Below are positions 1 to 12,200 of a stretch of 64,000 nt of DNA, piece by piece; the first letter of the stretch is position 1; every line of letters begins with the position of its first letter. Source of the DNA: Todiramphus chloris collaris. Its lineage: Eukaryota; Chordata; Aves; Coraciiformes; Alcedinidae. The position numbers were made by a program, and so were the translations under genes. A model generated the notes under the pieces. The model was not told where the DNA came from and did not search any database. It was given only the letters and a program-made list of their open reading frames with translations. The stretch lies in assembly GCA_025345505.1 (NCBI GenBank), contig JANVCC010000013.1, positions 1,019,215 to 1,083,214 of the forward strand. The letters run 5' to 3'.

Positions 1-1410
1 TTTATCAACAAAACCATTCTCTATCTACAGGGAAAAATATACAAAAAATGTACTAAGCAAGATATAGTTAAAAACTCAGCAGCTCCACAAAGGCAGGAAG
101 AAATCTATCACTGTTATGAGAAATCTTACTGATTTCAAATAATAAACTATTTAAAAAAATTAAAAATAACAAATGCATTGCCTCTTTTAAAAGAACAGTA
201 GTTTTTCTCACTAAGAATTCAGAAGATAGAAAATGGCAGCTTTAAGACTGATATTTTCTGTGTGCATGATAATAACTCTGCTTGGCATCAGATATAAGAT
301 CAGTGTTGAGAAAGAGAATCAAATTCCTCTCAGATTCCTGAAACAGGAATATATCTCTCTTCTGCCATACCTTTATTACACTTGCTGTCCTTACTTTTCA
401 GTGAACGGGGAATACTTCTGTGTGAACTGTTTTCTTCTAGTTTTATTAAAACCTGCACAAACAGGCTTAGTAGAAACACAATGTTGTAAGTTTTGTATTT
501 CTGAATACACACCCTACTATTTATTTTAAAACATACTGCAAAACATTTTGCTACATGAAGAATGTTAGAAAGGAAAATGGTCACCAGTGCTCAGTCTTAA
601 GGCTGTATGATCCACACTCACCATGTGGGCTAAGAGAACAGCTAGTATCAGAAAAAAAAAATTATCGACATACCAACCTTAGAAGATGTTCCCATACATT
701 TTTTTTAATAGCTTGAATATTTATTTGCTATTGGAATAGGAGTAACCATTAGTGTCTGGAAAGAAAGTTTGACTAAGGCAAACACAGAGCATAGATGAAG
801 ATGGAGGACTGGCCCTCCAAGAGGAGGACTGGTCCTCTCAAAGACTGAGGATTTCTTCATTTGAATAAAACAGAATGAAGTTTTAGATGTGAGTTGACTA
901 TTTTTTTTTCATGTCGCTATAGTTCTGCTTGCAATAAAAACATCACTGATGCAGTAATGTCCAGCAGGTGTTTATTTCCACACTGCTAACTAGTATGGTT
1001 TCCTTTACTGGTAACAGTTTAAATTGTGCACAGCCTAAACTTCTGAAACCTGGGTTTCCCTGCTAGAAGTGCTCACATGCCTGATGCCAGGTACCAGGCA
1101 CCAGAAATAATTACATAGAAACTTGCAGTTCCTAATAGTTCCTACCAGCGGAACAAAACCAATATGACAAATTAGTTTACAGACTACTTCTAAGGACCTA
1201 AAATAAAACATGGAGAGGAGTTATAACCAGAGTGAATTTCATAAAACCACATTGTATCAAGTCAAATCAGTTTCTTTCCATTGTAAAGTAACAGGGGAAA
1301 CGTGATATGTGCCATTTGGCTTGGCATATATATGACTTTTGACAGTATATCGTAGAGTTCTAGTAACCAAATTAAGGAATATTTGGATTAAAAAAAAAAA
1401 AAAAAATCAA
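1..1410. other. Unique AT-rich DNA, no gene seen
   Basis: I see no gene or recognisable mobile element here. Open frames on both strands between 233 and 584 overlap each other, carry no recognisable domain and have low-complexity hydrophobic composition expected of AT-rich noncoding DNA. A short duplicated palindrome (803-838) is listed separately. An A-run lies at about 1390-1406, directly before the old CR1 relic. Confidence 0.6.
803..838. repeat. Two direct copies of a short palindrome
   Basis: GGAGGACTGGCCCTCC at 803-818 and GGAGGACTGGTCCTCT at 823-838 are direct repeats 20 bp apart. Each is nearly self-complementary (GAGGAC..GTCCTC in the second copy), so either could form a hairpin. 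No function is implied by the sequence. Confidence 0.6.
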
Positions 1411-1414
1411 CCAG

Positions 1415-2080
1415 CTATCAACAGTGGTTCAGCTACATCCTGAAAAGGATGGAATAATGCTCTGCACATAAACTGTCTGCAAAGACAGACGTGAATGGTA
1501 CTGTCAGATATTTTCTTTAATGATCTAGATGACGATTGAATAGAAAATATGCTGATGACATTTGAAGACACCAATAAGCTGATAGTGTACATTGGGAAAC
1601 AGGATTAGAATTCAACAAGATCCTGATACACAGGGAAATGCTATAAAAAGAAAAAAGATACTGTTTAATAAGGGCAAATGCCAGACCATGAACTCGGGTA
1701 AGCACAATTAACTGCACAAGTATGGGAAAGGGAACAAAGGACTAAGTTAGTACTCTGAGGGAGTATATTTAGAATTGTAGTGAATCATAGCTTCAACAGC
1801 AATCAAAAGGATTGTGTAAAGGCAAACCATATATGATTAATTACTTACAGTGATTAATAAACAGTCACAGCTTGCAAAACATTTCAAGTAATCCTTGCTC
1901 CTTTCAGCACTGACCTCTGCTGAAGTGCAGCAATGTTAAGTAATGGGTAATGAAATCCAAGGAAGATAGGAATTACTTGGACCACTTTCAGAGGAAAAAA
2001 GTTCTGGGAAGAGCAATGAGAATGAGGAGAGGTCTGAAAAATAGGCAAAGAGGAAAATTTGGATGACATGGAGTATTATT
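1415..2080 (+). mobile_element. Ancient CR1/L3-like LINE relic (RT 3' part)
   Basis: Plus-strand sequence follows the 3' half of a CR1/L3-type ORF2, with many gaps. A stretch at about 1512-1590 reads as F-N-D-L-D-D ... A-D-D-like ... D-T-N-K-L, the RT palm region just after the catalytic motif. At 1670-1730 come the equivalents of 'K-C-x-x-x-x-L' and 'N-N-x-L-H-K-Y'. At 1970-2060 there is the region before the C-terminus (E-x-F-R-G-K-K-V-L-G-R-A-M-R-M-R-R-G-L-K). All frames are interrupted by stops and indels. Divergence is much greater than in the other CR1 copies of the window, so this is probably a Mesozoic-age copy shared with other sauropsids. Family assignment is from recall of the consensus pattern; ends are approximate. 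Confidence 0.6.
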
Positions 2081-5000
2081 TCTTGCTGCCTCATTACTTT
2101 CAGATGACAAGTCTTCAGGTTTCAAACTTTGAATGTTGAATCCTCTTGCAGGAAAAAGAAATAACTCAAAGTCCTGTCATGGGGATTTAAAGGCTTTTCT
2201 CACTTCTCAGAGTCACTGCAAGTGACAGTGAAACAGCTTACAATGTGTCCAGGACCTATCCCAGTTTTTCACAAATCTCAACTAAACCCTTTCCTCATCC
2301 TTTGCCAAAAAAAATCATCAGTCTTTTACTTCACTTTCTAGCTTTAGACTCTTTAGGAAACTTGTATTTCACATCTTCAAGCATTTCACAACTACTATGA
2401 CACCTAGAAATGTCTTTCTTTATGTGTTGTTTTGAATCCAGAACTTTGTGTCTTGCTTCTTTGAGACATGTGTCTTTGGGTCTTAGAAAACATGACAGGT
2501 GCTGATAATATTATCAGAAGTGATGGTTCCTGGCTTCTGACCCAGAACCCACTGAAGGAATATTCTTTGCTGAAAGCAAGTGTTTCAAGCTCTCTGAGCT
2601 CAAGAATTATGTCTGAAATTGCATTAATTTCATGCAACAGCCAGTACTGACTTCTTTGTCTTAAAGGAAGGAAAGATGAGAGGCAGAGAACAATTAAAAC
2701 TTTCAGCCTCAGCTCCTTCTTCATGCTAGTTGCCTTCACTTTGTAAACTGTATGACACATCCTGTGAAGCCTCCAGAAATGGGAGATACTCTTTTAACAT
2801 GCAGAGCGTATGTATCACAATCCCACTTGACTGGTGGGAGAGAGACAACATGCATCCTGGTCCCTTGCTTGTCATACCACAGTTTCTAGCTACATAGCTA
2901 CCCCTCAGAAGAGCCCATCATAGCAGGGGTGGTTTCTATGGCATGGACACACACCCAGGAAGTTCCATATTCATCTCCTAGCATACAGAAAAGGCGTTAG
3001 TAGACTGCAGTTTTCAGTGACAGCTGTTATACAGACTACATTGATCTGTTGTTCTGGTGCCTTGATTGTCCAGAGCGTTGTGACAGGAGGCGTTAATGGC
3101 CCAGGTTTCCTCCTCAAGATAAGCAAGGTGTAGGCTGAGAAGGGATGAGGCTAGCTTGGTCTTGTCCTGACACAGCCTTGGTATCTGGCCAGAACTCACA
3201 CCTGGGCCCAGGGGCTGGGAGTGCTCCCAGCTGTCACACTATAGACACAACCACTAAAACCTGAATTTATCTGGAAATAAATCATTAATACTGACAGGAA
3301 AATCTGGGTATGTAAACATCACTCTGGACATCCAAGATTCAGACACCACTAAAACATATGACATTTTCATTTAGCTGCAATATAATCTGTAAAACATCTT
3401 CAGCTCCTCAGCAACTAAATTCCAATGAATATGACCCTGTACAGCTAACCTTCTATTGCTTGGGGTGGATAGAGACTGATATACCAAGGTCAGGGAAGGG
3501 GAAGAGGGAACAAGGGGTGTGCAGTTCCCCACTGGCTGTCACAGTGTGGTGCACTCTCCTGATTGCTTTCTAGCAGAAAAGAAACATGCGCTTGGATCAT
3601 TCATGTGATGGCTATCTCTGTTCCAGCTGAACATTAAGCACCTGTATCCCCTGTTATGTGGTTCCTGTTCCACTTCTAACTGCTCAAGAGTGGTAAGATA
3701 AGTATAGTCCCTTCCTATCTTACATAGCATCTTTGTCAGTGTTTCAATTATCCATCTCTTCCCACCAGGGTCATTTTACCATTGTAACTCTTAACAGACT
3801 CTGCTTCCTTCTTTCAACTAGTTATCAGCATGATCATTACTCAGATATAATTAAGAAGTCACATAAAATCCCCTCAGCAATGACTAGCCACCATATCATA
3901 ATTTGTGTTTTCCCACGACAACAATCTTTCTACAGTACTCGCCTTTCCATGGTCTCCAGAGTGATTCAAATTGCCTTCCAAAGCCTTGGGTTTTCATATT
4001 TTCCTGGTAATTTCTTGGCTCAGGGTTTTAAAGAAACTCATCTGACCCAGGTTTGCATTCTGTCTTTGCTACATGCAGCATATTATTCTACTATGCAAAA
4101 AAAGTGGAATAGATCCAGTACTTGGCATCTATTAAGCATCTTTATTCCAACTAACAATTAATTAGGATTAAGGGTTCTTGAAAGTATATCTTATAGATGA
4201 AGAAAATAATTACCAACTATTAATCACATACTTCTTTCAGATACTTAAAATCTAATTGTATGCATTTTCCAAATGATCTGAGGAGACTTGTGAAACATTT
4301 CAATTGCTTTATACCCTAGGATCAATTGAGAAAGGTCCAAGTTTCCCACGGGCAAACTAATGCATTACTGCAATGCTTCTGTTGCTCTAATCATGCTAGT
4401 GTTTAAAACATAACCTTTACCTCTCAGCACCCCAAAATGTAGTTTACTGCTGTATAGCAAGGCAAGCAAGCTGTGTCAATAGGAGTTTTTGTAGCTTGTA
4501 GAACTATAGCCCCATGTCCATGAACAGAAAAGAACAGCAGTGTGGGATACCATTGCTAGGGGAGGACAGAGCTGACCAGGATCTTCTGCATACAGTATCA
4601 TCTAAGGCACTTGTCATTGGTTGTCAGGTTGTCAGCCCTCTTAGTTTCTGATTAATATCTCATAGATAAGTGTCTGATGCTGTCATCCTGGTGAGAAAGG
4701 ACGTATCAAAAGAGTGCTTCTTCCCCATCATATATGTTGAGAGGAACTCTTCTGCACACTGGACGTAGTTAGCTTTCAGGTGACCTAGATAGAAGTTCCC
4801 TCTTGGTTTCACATCAAAAGATCTATCATAATGTTTCTGGGAAGCCAGTGATGAAGATGAGTCTCTCTGGTTAGGCCTCCAGGTCTAGGAACATACTGAA
4901 TTTCCAAATTCAATATAATGAACTTAAGCATTAACATTTTATAACTTGTAATAATCCATTCTAAATTTGAAGGCTAATTAAACTAAACATACCAAACTTG

Positions 5001-6176
5001 CCTGCAACTAGAACTGATTGTATGTCATTTGAATAGAAAAATTGCAAAAGTTTATTTGCATATCCAGAAAAATTAACACCCACAAAAATATTCAATAGTA
5101 AAGTAAGTCTAATTTTTTGAGCACTGGAACTCACACACCAGAACAAAAAAATGCACATAATAGTTATGCAAAATTTATTTTAACTCCAGAGGATTTATTA
5201 AATTCCAAATCTGAAACACCAGATAAAGTGCAAAATACTTCTGGGTATAGTGTGTGTATTTTGTAGGTTGCTGATATCATAAACACATGTGGCAGTACTG
5301 TTTATGATTTTTTAGGTACAATGTATTGTACTCAGAACATTAATTCAACATCTTTTTTGTTTTCTATTTTCCATCATGGGTAAAACACTTTGTCCTTCCC
5401 CCAAAGGAATTATATGTACAGAATTATTTTACTCGCCACTTAGATTGCTGACTCATTTATAAATGAAAATTAGTCCTCTAAGAGAATGACCATCTGTTTC
5501 ATCCTTTCTTCTCCATAATAAAATTGGAGTGAAAAGATTGTAACAATGGGATTTTAACAGCCAAGTGGTTTCAACTTCTTCTGTTAAAAAAAAAAAAAAA
5601 ATTTAGTCTTGAGTCTAAACAGTGCTTGAAGAAAATAAGTTACAATTAAGCGATTTTATTTATGTTTGTAGTATTAAATTGTTAGGAATAAGTATACTTC
5701 AGACAAGGTCCAATTAGCAGGGTAGCATGATAGGTAAATACTGAATGGGACCACTGTGACCACCATTCAGCTGAAAGCAGGTCCATCTTTGCAGATAGTT
5801 TACGTGCAGAAACATTACAAGAAGATGTGGCACCACTCAGGAATACTCTCTGGCACATTGTTTGCCACAGAGGTCACTATTTTTTAAAGATTTTATGGTT
5901 TGTCACTGACAAAGATATTTATGCTTAAGAAGTGTTTGTAACACTTGTTGACGGCCCATCATGTCTTTCTGTTGAGGCACTCTGACCAGGAGTTAGATAA
6001 TGATATTTAGGTTTAAATATTGATATATATTGAATAGTGTCTTGTGTCTTATAAGCCAAGCAATGTGTGTAAGGGCACATGAATACATGAAACAATAATT
6101 TTTAAAGTTAATCCCACTCTAAATCAACACACAAAGAAAATACATTGAAAGAAATATTTTTAATGCCGTATCATAT
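2081..6176. other. Unique DNA, no gene identified
   Basis: No recognisable gene or repeat. Both-strand open frames (for example 2404-2760 minus, 3733-4161 plus) lack domains and splice context. A GC-richer block at about 2820-3240, with the minus strand open at 3014-3199, stands out from its AT-rich surroundings but matches nothing I recognise; it could be an unclassified LTR fragment. An A-run sits at about 5586-5600. Confidence 0.5.
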
Positions 6177-6592
6177 TGTGCTTTAAACCTGGTGGGTAGC
6201 TCAGTCCCATCCAGCTGCTTGCTCACTCCTCTGCAGTGGGATGGGGGGGAGAATCAAAAGGGGAAAAGTGCAAAATCTTTTGTGTTGAGATAAAGACAGT
6301 TTAATAGGTAAAGTAAAAGCTGCACATGCAAGCAAAACAAAAATTCATTGCTAAGCATGATGTATGGGATATCCATTCGGTCAGTTGGAGTTCCAGATTC
6401 TTGTGCACCCACAGCCTACATGTTCTGGTGGAACAGCATGAGAAACAGAGAAAGCCTTGACACTATGCAAGCACTGATGAACAACAGGCAAAACTTTTGT
6501 CTCTGTATTATCAACACAGTTTTGGTCACAACTCCAAAATACAGCATCATACTAGGCTATTGTGAAGAGAGTTAACCCTACCCCCTGCCAGG
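6177..6592 (-). mobile_element. Solo LTR of an avian endogenous retrovirus, internally deleted
   Basis: This is the same family as the LTR at 35102-35682 and has the same orientation. Shared blocks are the outer end next to 6177 (GGTAGCTCAGTCCCATCCAG and the GTGGGATGGGGG block near 6237), the TTGAGATAAAGACAG block near 6283-6303, the GCAAGCAAAACAAAAATTCATT block near 6330, the AGAAAGCCTTGACAC block near 6450, and the GAAGAGAGTTAACCCTA block at about 6563-6580. It is about 165 bp shorter than its sister because the middle is missing, including the segment that holds the TATA-like box in the other copy. No internal retroviral genes are attached. The TG start at 6177 (plus-strand coordinates) is visible; the far end near 6592 is eroded. 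Confidence 0.75.
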
Positions 6593-8753
6593 CCTCTTAT
6601 AAAGTAATGTCCAAACAGAAATGTGGAGAGTTAACTGAAAGAGATTACACACTGTTCCTTCAAGCACTCATGTCTGTTAGATACAGTATGCACTAATAAA
6701 TTTTGTGAATGACAGGTATGGATGGCAAACATAATTAAACCAGATATCTAGGTCATTAACTAATAAAAAAACATAATTAATAAAGGAGTATTCAAAGTGA
6801 AATTATTCATTACGAATTATAAACAGTTTAGGTCTGATTTAACTTTCCTTCATTTTCTTTCATCAGAATGAGATAAGATTTCTGTCAGATGTTCTAACAA
6901 ATTCCTGTTACTCAGAAATGAAGTCTTGATCTAAATACTGAAGAGAAATCTTGAGTATAAATGACAATTTGAGTTAAATCTAATCCATAGGAAAGCGCCT
7001 TTAATCTGACACTTAAGTAGCTAAATTTTCTTTATAGACAACATTTTAGAGACAAATGTTTCAGGCTATTCCATTTAAGGCCATTGTAACCTGTATATTT
7101 TAGGCAGAAAAAAAATGGTGATGGCCAGTGAGTGCTACTCATGTTTGACAGGTCTCAGACAAACATGAATTAAGGCAGACCAAAGTACTTTGAATTCTAT
7201 GGTGTTGACTGAGAGACAATTTTTGAAGTGGACAGGTCAAAAAGCTCTTTGGTAGATGGCAGAAAAGTAAAACATATGGCAGGCAGTGCAGCACTTATTG
7301 ACATCTGAAATGGGATAGCGTTGTGAACACCTATGTCAGATTTCAGGCTGTGGTTCAGGACTGGCACTGCTGGCAACAGGGATGGACAGAACATCTCCAG
7401 AGGCTGGAGACCCAGGAAGGGGCACCTCACCACCTGAAGTTTTCCTTGGGGATGACTAAAATCAAGAACAGTACCCAGGACCAAGGCCACTCCAGCTGAG
7501 CAGCTCTTGGCAAGAGCAGCTCTATTGTACTCTTTAGGTATGATAGGTACCCAGAAAGGTAGTGTTGAAATGATTTCTTCTGAACCACTGAGGTAACTCA
7601 TCAAGGCCAATAAACTTGTTTTATGTGCCAGCAGCAGGAACTCCAGCATCCTTCATGCTCTGGCAAAAAGTCAAAAGTGAATGGTGGCTTAGTTAAAAAC
7701 TCATACATGCAAGGATGTACTACATGCCCCTGTGGACTGTGAGGGAATAGGTGATGTCAAAGTACTGTCTTACCCCGTCTGCCATTTTCTGTCTATTAGA
7801 AAGCTACAAGACTAATACCTTCTCCAACGAGACTGACAAGAAAATGTCCAGTTATTAGAGGAAAAAAAAAAAAGATATTACTTTGGCAATTAATCCATTG
7901 TTGCTCAGAGATTCCAGTGGCATTGCTTACAGTAACTCCTACAGGGATAATGTATTTGGTTGGTAAAACTAATAGCAATTTCATTAAGCTAACAGCTCCT
8001 AATGCTAATAATAATTCTGTACAATATTTATGGACTTATTTATCCTTATTTTGCTTTTTCATTTTTCATTTATTGCAGATATACTTCACAGTTTCTTGTG
8101 TCTCAGAATATTGTTCTGTACTGCCACAAGATCACTGTCAAGTCTAACAGTGCATTTTTAGACTGTGGAATATCTGCCTCACAGTGCCCTCAGTGACCTC
8201 AGTAAGCTCAGGAGTAGCCTTTGTTTGAGTTTAAAATCTATGAAATTTGTTTATCTATTTAAATTCTTGCTTATGAAGGTGTTTACCTTTAGATGTGTAC
8301 AAAGAATTTTAAAATAATAAAAAATAGGAGTGAAAATGTGGCAGAAATGTCACATTATGAGAAATGTGACAAAAATGACTTGCCAAGGTCTTTCCAAATG
8401 AATCTCTGACTTCCCCATTCAGCCGTCTCCGAGGCAGACTGAAAACAGAGATATTTTACCAAAATTCAGTCTCTTTCCAACTCCTCTCCTCTCTGTGTTG
8501 CTTTGAGCTGCAATGCAGCTAGTAATGCTGTACTGACAGCTATAGCAGCCTTTTATGTATGTGGTATATGAGGTCTGTCAATTCAGATCCTAGAGGAACA
8601 CTCACTGGGAACGAGTCACACAGACCAGACAAGAAAGGAAGGGAGAGGCAGCCAAAGTTAGTAGTGTCCAGCTGATGCCAGTGCTCCTGTGATGCTAACA
8701 GTGCAGTATTCGGAAGGGTGGAGAAGCAAATGGAAAGAAATAAAGGGAACAGT
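6593..8753. other. Unique DNA with one long unassigned open frame
   Basis: No recognised gene. The interval contains a GC-richer segment (about 7200-7650) with a 150-codon minus-strand open frame listed separately. The rest is AT-rich with scattered short open frames of no recognisable family. Confidence 0.5.
7197..7649 (-). other. 150-codon open frame, no recognised family
   Basis: A minus-strand frame of 150 codons from ATG to stop lies in a patch visibly richer in G+C than its flanks. Apart from transposon frames and an antisense frame inside the 8.8-kb LTR, it is the longest frame here. The product would be leucine- and serine-rich with hydrophobic patches near the start (L-L-L-A-H-K) and middle (A-G-V-A-L-V-L-G), without a convincing signal peptide or domain. 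No flanking splice sites decide a structure. About 0.3 chance frames of this length are expected in a window of this composition, more in a GC-rich patch, so chance or a decayed repeat is the likely explanation. Confidence 0.15.
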
Positions 8754-8795
8754 TGTCAGAGACGGTTACAAGGGCGGTGTAGTGTATGCCTCAAC

Positions 8796-8955
8796 GTGGC
8801 TGTATCAGTATGAACAGACTGCAAACCACAAACTGGACGACGGTTTGTCCGAGGGAATGACAAAGCAACCTGGCTCTATCAGTGGGGACAGGCTCCAAAC
8901 CACAAACTGGACCACAGCTTGTCAGGAATGGTGCCTTATCAGTGTGGACAGCTGC
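8796..8955 (+). repeat. Imperfect tandem units in the LTR 5' part
   Basis: The motif TATCAGT.....ACAG recurs at 8803, 8877 and 8937, giving spacings of 74 and 60 bp. The first two units also share CAAACCACAAACTGGAC and a following GTTTGTC/GCTTGTC block; the third is partial. Repeats in this part of an LTR often carry transcription-factor sites (enhancer duplications). That role here is inferred only from position. Confidence 0.75.
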
Positions 8956-9102
8956 AACTGCACCCCTACACATGAGCCCAGACCCAGGGCCTGGGAGACC
9001 GAGGGGTCCAGAGACCCCTGAAACCCACTTGAGGCCCCTCAGAGACGGTGCTGGGCATGCGTACCACTGCCAGGTGGTAGGTGTGATAAGCAGGCAGTCC
9101 CC

Positions 9103-9110
9103 GATAAAAG
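9103..9110 (+). promoter_or_regulatory. TATA-like box of the 8.75-kb LTR
   Basis: GATAAAAG lies about 165 bp before the AATAAA signal of the same LTR, a reasonable spacing for a U3 promoter and an R region. It would start transcription near 9130-9140 in an intact element. Confidence 0.4.
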
Positions 9111-9273
9111 AGCAGGAGCCACGAACATCAAGTGGAACGTTCTCCCACCGGACCTGAAAGCACATCAGACTGACAGGACGTCGCAGATCCGTAGTGGTAG
9201 CTATCACAACTGACTCATCTTCCTTCCTTTCCTTTCTCTCTTTATCTCTCTGCTTTGTAAACTTTTGCGGGCA

Positions 9274-9279
9274 AATAAA
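9274..9279 (+). promoter_or_regulatory. AATAAA polyadenylation signal of the LTR
   Basis: A canonical AATAAA is followed within 20-30 bp by a GT/T-rich stretch (GTTTTGAGTCTTAATTCTGTT), as in the R-U5 region of an LTR. It supports the plus orientation of the element. Confidence 0.55.
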
Positions 9280-12200
9280 GCCACTTGGCACTTTGACTCC
9301 GTTTTGAGTCTTAATTCTGTTCCTGAGAATATGAACAAAATCTCGCTCTGGTTTATGACCAGCACGCGACAATGGTGAGATAAAAAAATATTAGTTTTCA
9401 TAATGAGACAAAAATGATTAGCACTAACGTAATTTCTGCCAGTTCTCAGGACTAAAATTAACCACGTGCACAGAATCATTTATTTTCCAGCTAGTATGAC
9501 AGTCTTAACCAGCTTTTCCAAAAAAAAAAAGAATACTGGATACAGTGTAGTCATTAGCAAAACTGCAGACATCAGAAGAGTGTCTATTGGATGGATGCTT
9601 TCTAGTGTGAACTGGCAAAGAAAGTGAACTTTTGTTCGGTTAATACTTTAAATTTTTAGAACTATCAGACTGTGGGGAAAAAGGCAGGTCTCCAGTGAAC
9701 TCTTTGGATAACACTGCAAGCATATAACAATCAAGGAATGGTTCCCCTAGGTTTGTACTGCTTGTTCTCTCATTGCATGCACACATATCCAAGTATCTGT
9801 TTGACACAGTAAGACCTGGGCTGAATAGCTTCACTGTTAGGTATTCAGTAGCTTGTATAGAAACTGTTAGTGGACTCTGTCCAAAACCTAGTGAATAGGC
9901 AGATGATGCCCACATTACTGAAACACTGCAATACCAGGAATCTTCAGGGTTGGTTCACCAAAGAAATGTAAATGTCTGGGTGTCCCTTCATCCCTTGGTG
10001 TGATTTCACAGCTGCAGGGAAAGCTAACATCAGGAAAGGCTGAATAGCCAGTAGAACATATTGTCTAATCTCTGGTTACAGGGCCTTAATTCTCCATGGC
10101 TGAATGTTTTACAAACACTAAATCTACCCACAAGGTTATTGTATATCTTTGATACTCATTTATACAAAGTTAATTTTTCCTTCTTATCACAGTACCACCT
10201 GTGTACTTGAGTTATTTCTTCATTTACTTTAGCGGGGAAAGATGAAATAGCCCAGGGCGATTATTTGCTCCCCCAGGAATTGTTAGTGGATCACATTGTA
10301 TGTACTTCCTTTCCCTTGGTCTGTGAGCAAGTCTCATGTTAGGTGCAAGGAGCATTTGTGAAGACTGATACAGTGACTGATTTTTCTTCACAGCATTAGA
10401 TTTGATAGCAAAAAAAAAAAAAAAAAAAGTTAAACTGAACATACATGTTCATAATGCAAAAACTATCATCTTCCTTCATAGGTGGACTCATTTAGATTCA
10501 CATTAGAGATGCTGTAGTGGTTCAGCTCTACACAGGTTCTAATTAAAAATAGGGGGGAAGTATTTTGTATTATTTAATAATGTATTTGTTAGGGTGTTAG
10601 GAATAGGTTTAAAACAATAAATTGCCATTGCATTGGAGTGCTTCTTTGAACAATTTTGCTGCAGATTAGATTTCACAGAAATATACAGCATTTCTAATTG
10701 CTGGCTTCATATTAGATTTGGCAAAGACTACTGCTCTGAAAAAAAAATTCTCCAGACAGGATTGTGATAAAAAGATATAACAGATCCATATCTGAGAAGG
10801 ATGATGATAGGACTGCTGATGAGAGCTGTAGTGGCTCAGTGGAGCCATCCTGTGTAAGTATGTTTACATTATACATGAATAACTATATATAAATTCCACC
10901 TGAATATTTTTATTTTCTTGAAGCTGCAATGTACAAAATAAACCTAACAAAGGCAAGTCAAGTAACTTTTTAATCTATTTCGGAAAATAAATATAAATGG
11001 ACAGACAAAACAAAATCCCAGATTTATGCAACGATTCTACCAAATGACATAATTTTTGCACAAGAAAACTTTAAAATTAATAGTTTTAACACTCAAAGCA
11101 ATAGTCCCATACAATGTTTAGAGCAGAAAGCCAAGGCAGAAGTGAGGTAAAGTTCAGAAAAGAGGCAAAGCAGAGACTAGAAAATCATTTCAAGATATGG
11201 ATATAAATGTGGAGAAGAAGACAATGACTGGAAGGAAGGTTGGATCATGAAGCAAAGACATGAGGCAGAGCTGGTATAGGAAGATAGACTGGAGCAAAAA
11301 TGGAGAGAGCCAGCACTCTTGCTGAAAGAACCTTATATGGGTTTCAGCTGGAAGACTATTCAAGTCCTTCTTGTGGCCGCCGAAACCATATTTGCAGTAC
11401 TCAACAGAAGAATAACTTTAGTGTTGAAAGAGGTCATCATCTAGGGACAAACTCTAGGTTCCATGGAGAAGAATGTGGAGGGATGGGCTTAAATGATCTC
11501 GTGGAAGAAAAAGGCATTTTGGCAATCTTTATTCAGATCTATATTGCTAGTAAGTTAGTAAACATATTAAATTTGGACTTACCTATTTTGCTTTGCATGA
11601 TAGGAACAAGAGGATTTTGTTAACTAGTTCTGCATGTGAAAGTGGAGGAGCTTGAGGAAGGAAAATACAATCTAGAATCCAAGAATATCTCAAGGATAAA
11701 TTTTCTTTGCAGGAACAGCAAGCATGTTAAAGAGTAAAAAATATATGCTGTTCCCAAATAAGAACCCAAAAGGCTCATTTTATTAAACACATTCTTTTAG
11801 TCATGGACTAGCCTGGAAATCGCTGTGAAAATGGAAAAGGTATTATGTAAATACTAGAATATCAATTAATACCTTTTTTCCAAATACAAGAGAACTAATT
11901 GCCACAGTGTTTCACACTATGCTTTTCCCAAAGAACTTCCACTAGAAAGAAATGGAAATGAATGGTGAACAATTCACTTGCTTGAAAGTCTAGATTCTAG
12001 AAAGGTGAATGTTTAAAAGGGCCGTTTTCCATCTATTAAATTCTGATTAATAATTTATTTATAAATTGTATAGATGGTATTTTATGGAGCGTCTTTATTC
12101 ATCCAACAAATATATTAATTTGTTGAGCTTAATCCGGAAAAAAAAAAAATGTGGTTTTTTTTTTTTTAATTGGATTTTATTTTAAGCAGACTGAATGAAC

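Larger units (their letters stand above)
8754..9371 (+). mobile_element. Solo LTR of an avian endogenous retrovirus
   Basis: This GC-richer block has LTR architecture in plus orientation. A TG start lies at 8754 (or 8778), followed by imperfect tandem units, a TATA-like GATAAAAG at 9103-9110, and an AATAAA polyadenylation signal at 9274-9279. A U5-like tail ends GCGACA at 9371. The next bases, TGGTGAGA from 9373, resemble the first bases of a primer-binding site (TGG...), which would leave a trace of the internal region. No gag, pol or env follows. Clear target-site duplications are not visible, so the 5' end is uncertain by about 25 bp. Open frames of 110 and 193 codons crossing it on both strands are composition artefacts of the LTR. 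The precise ERV class cannot be told from the LTR alone. Confidence 0.65.

Noticed and set aside
8791-9372. 193-codon minus-strand open frame
   Set aside because: It lies entirely inside and antisense to the plus-strand LTR, and has no recognisable domain. Openness reflects the GC-richer LTR.
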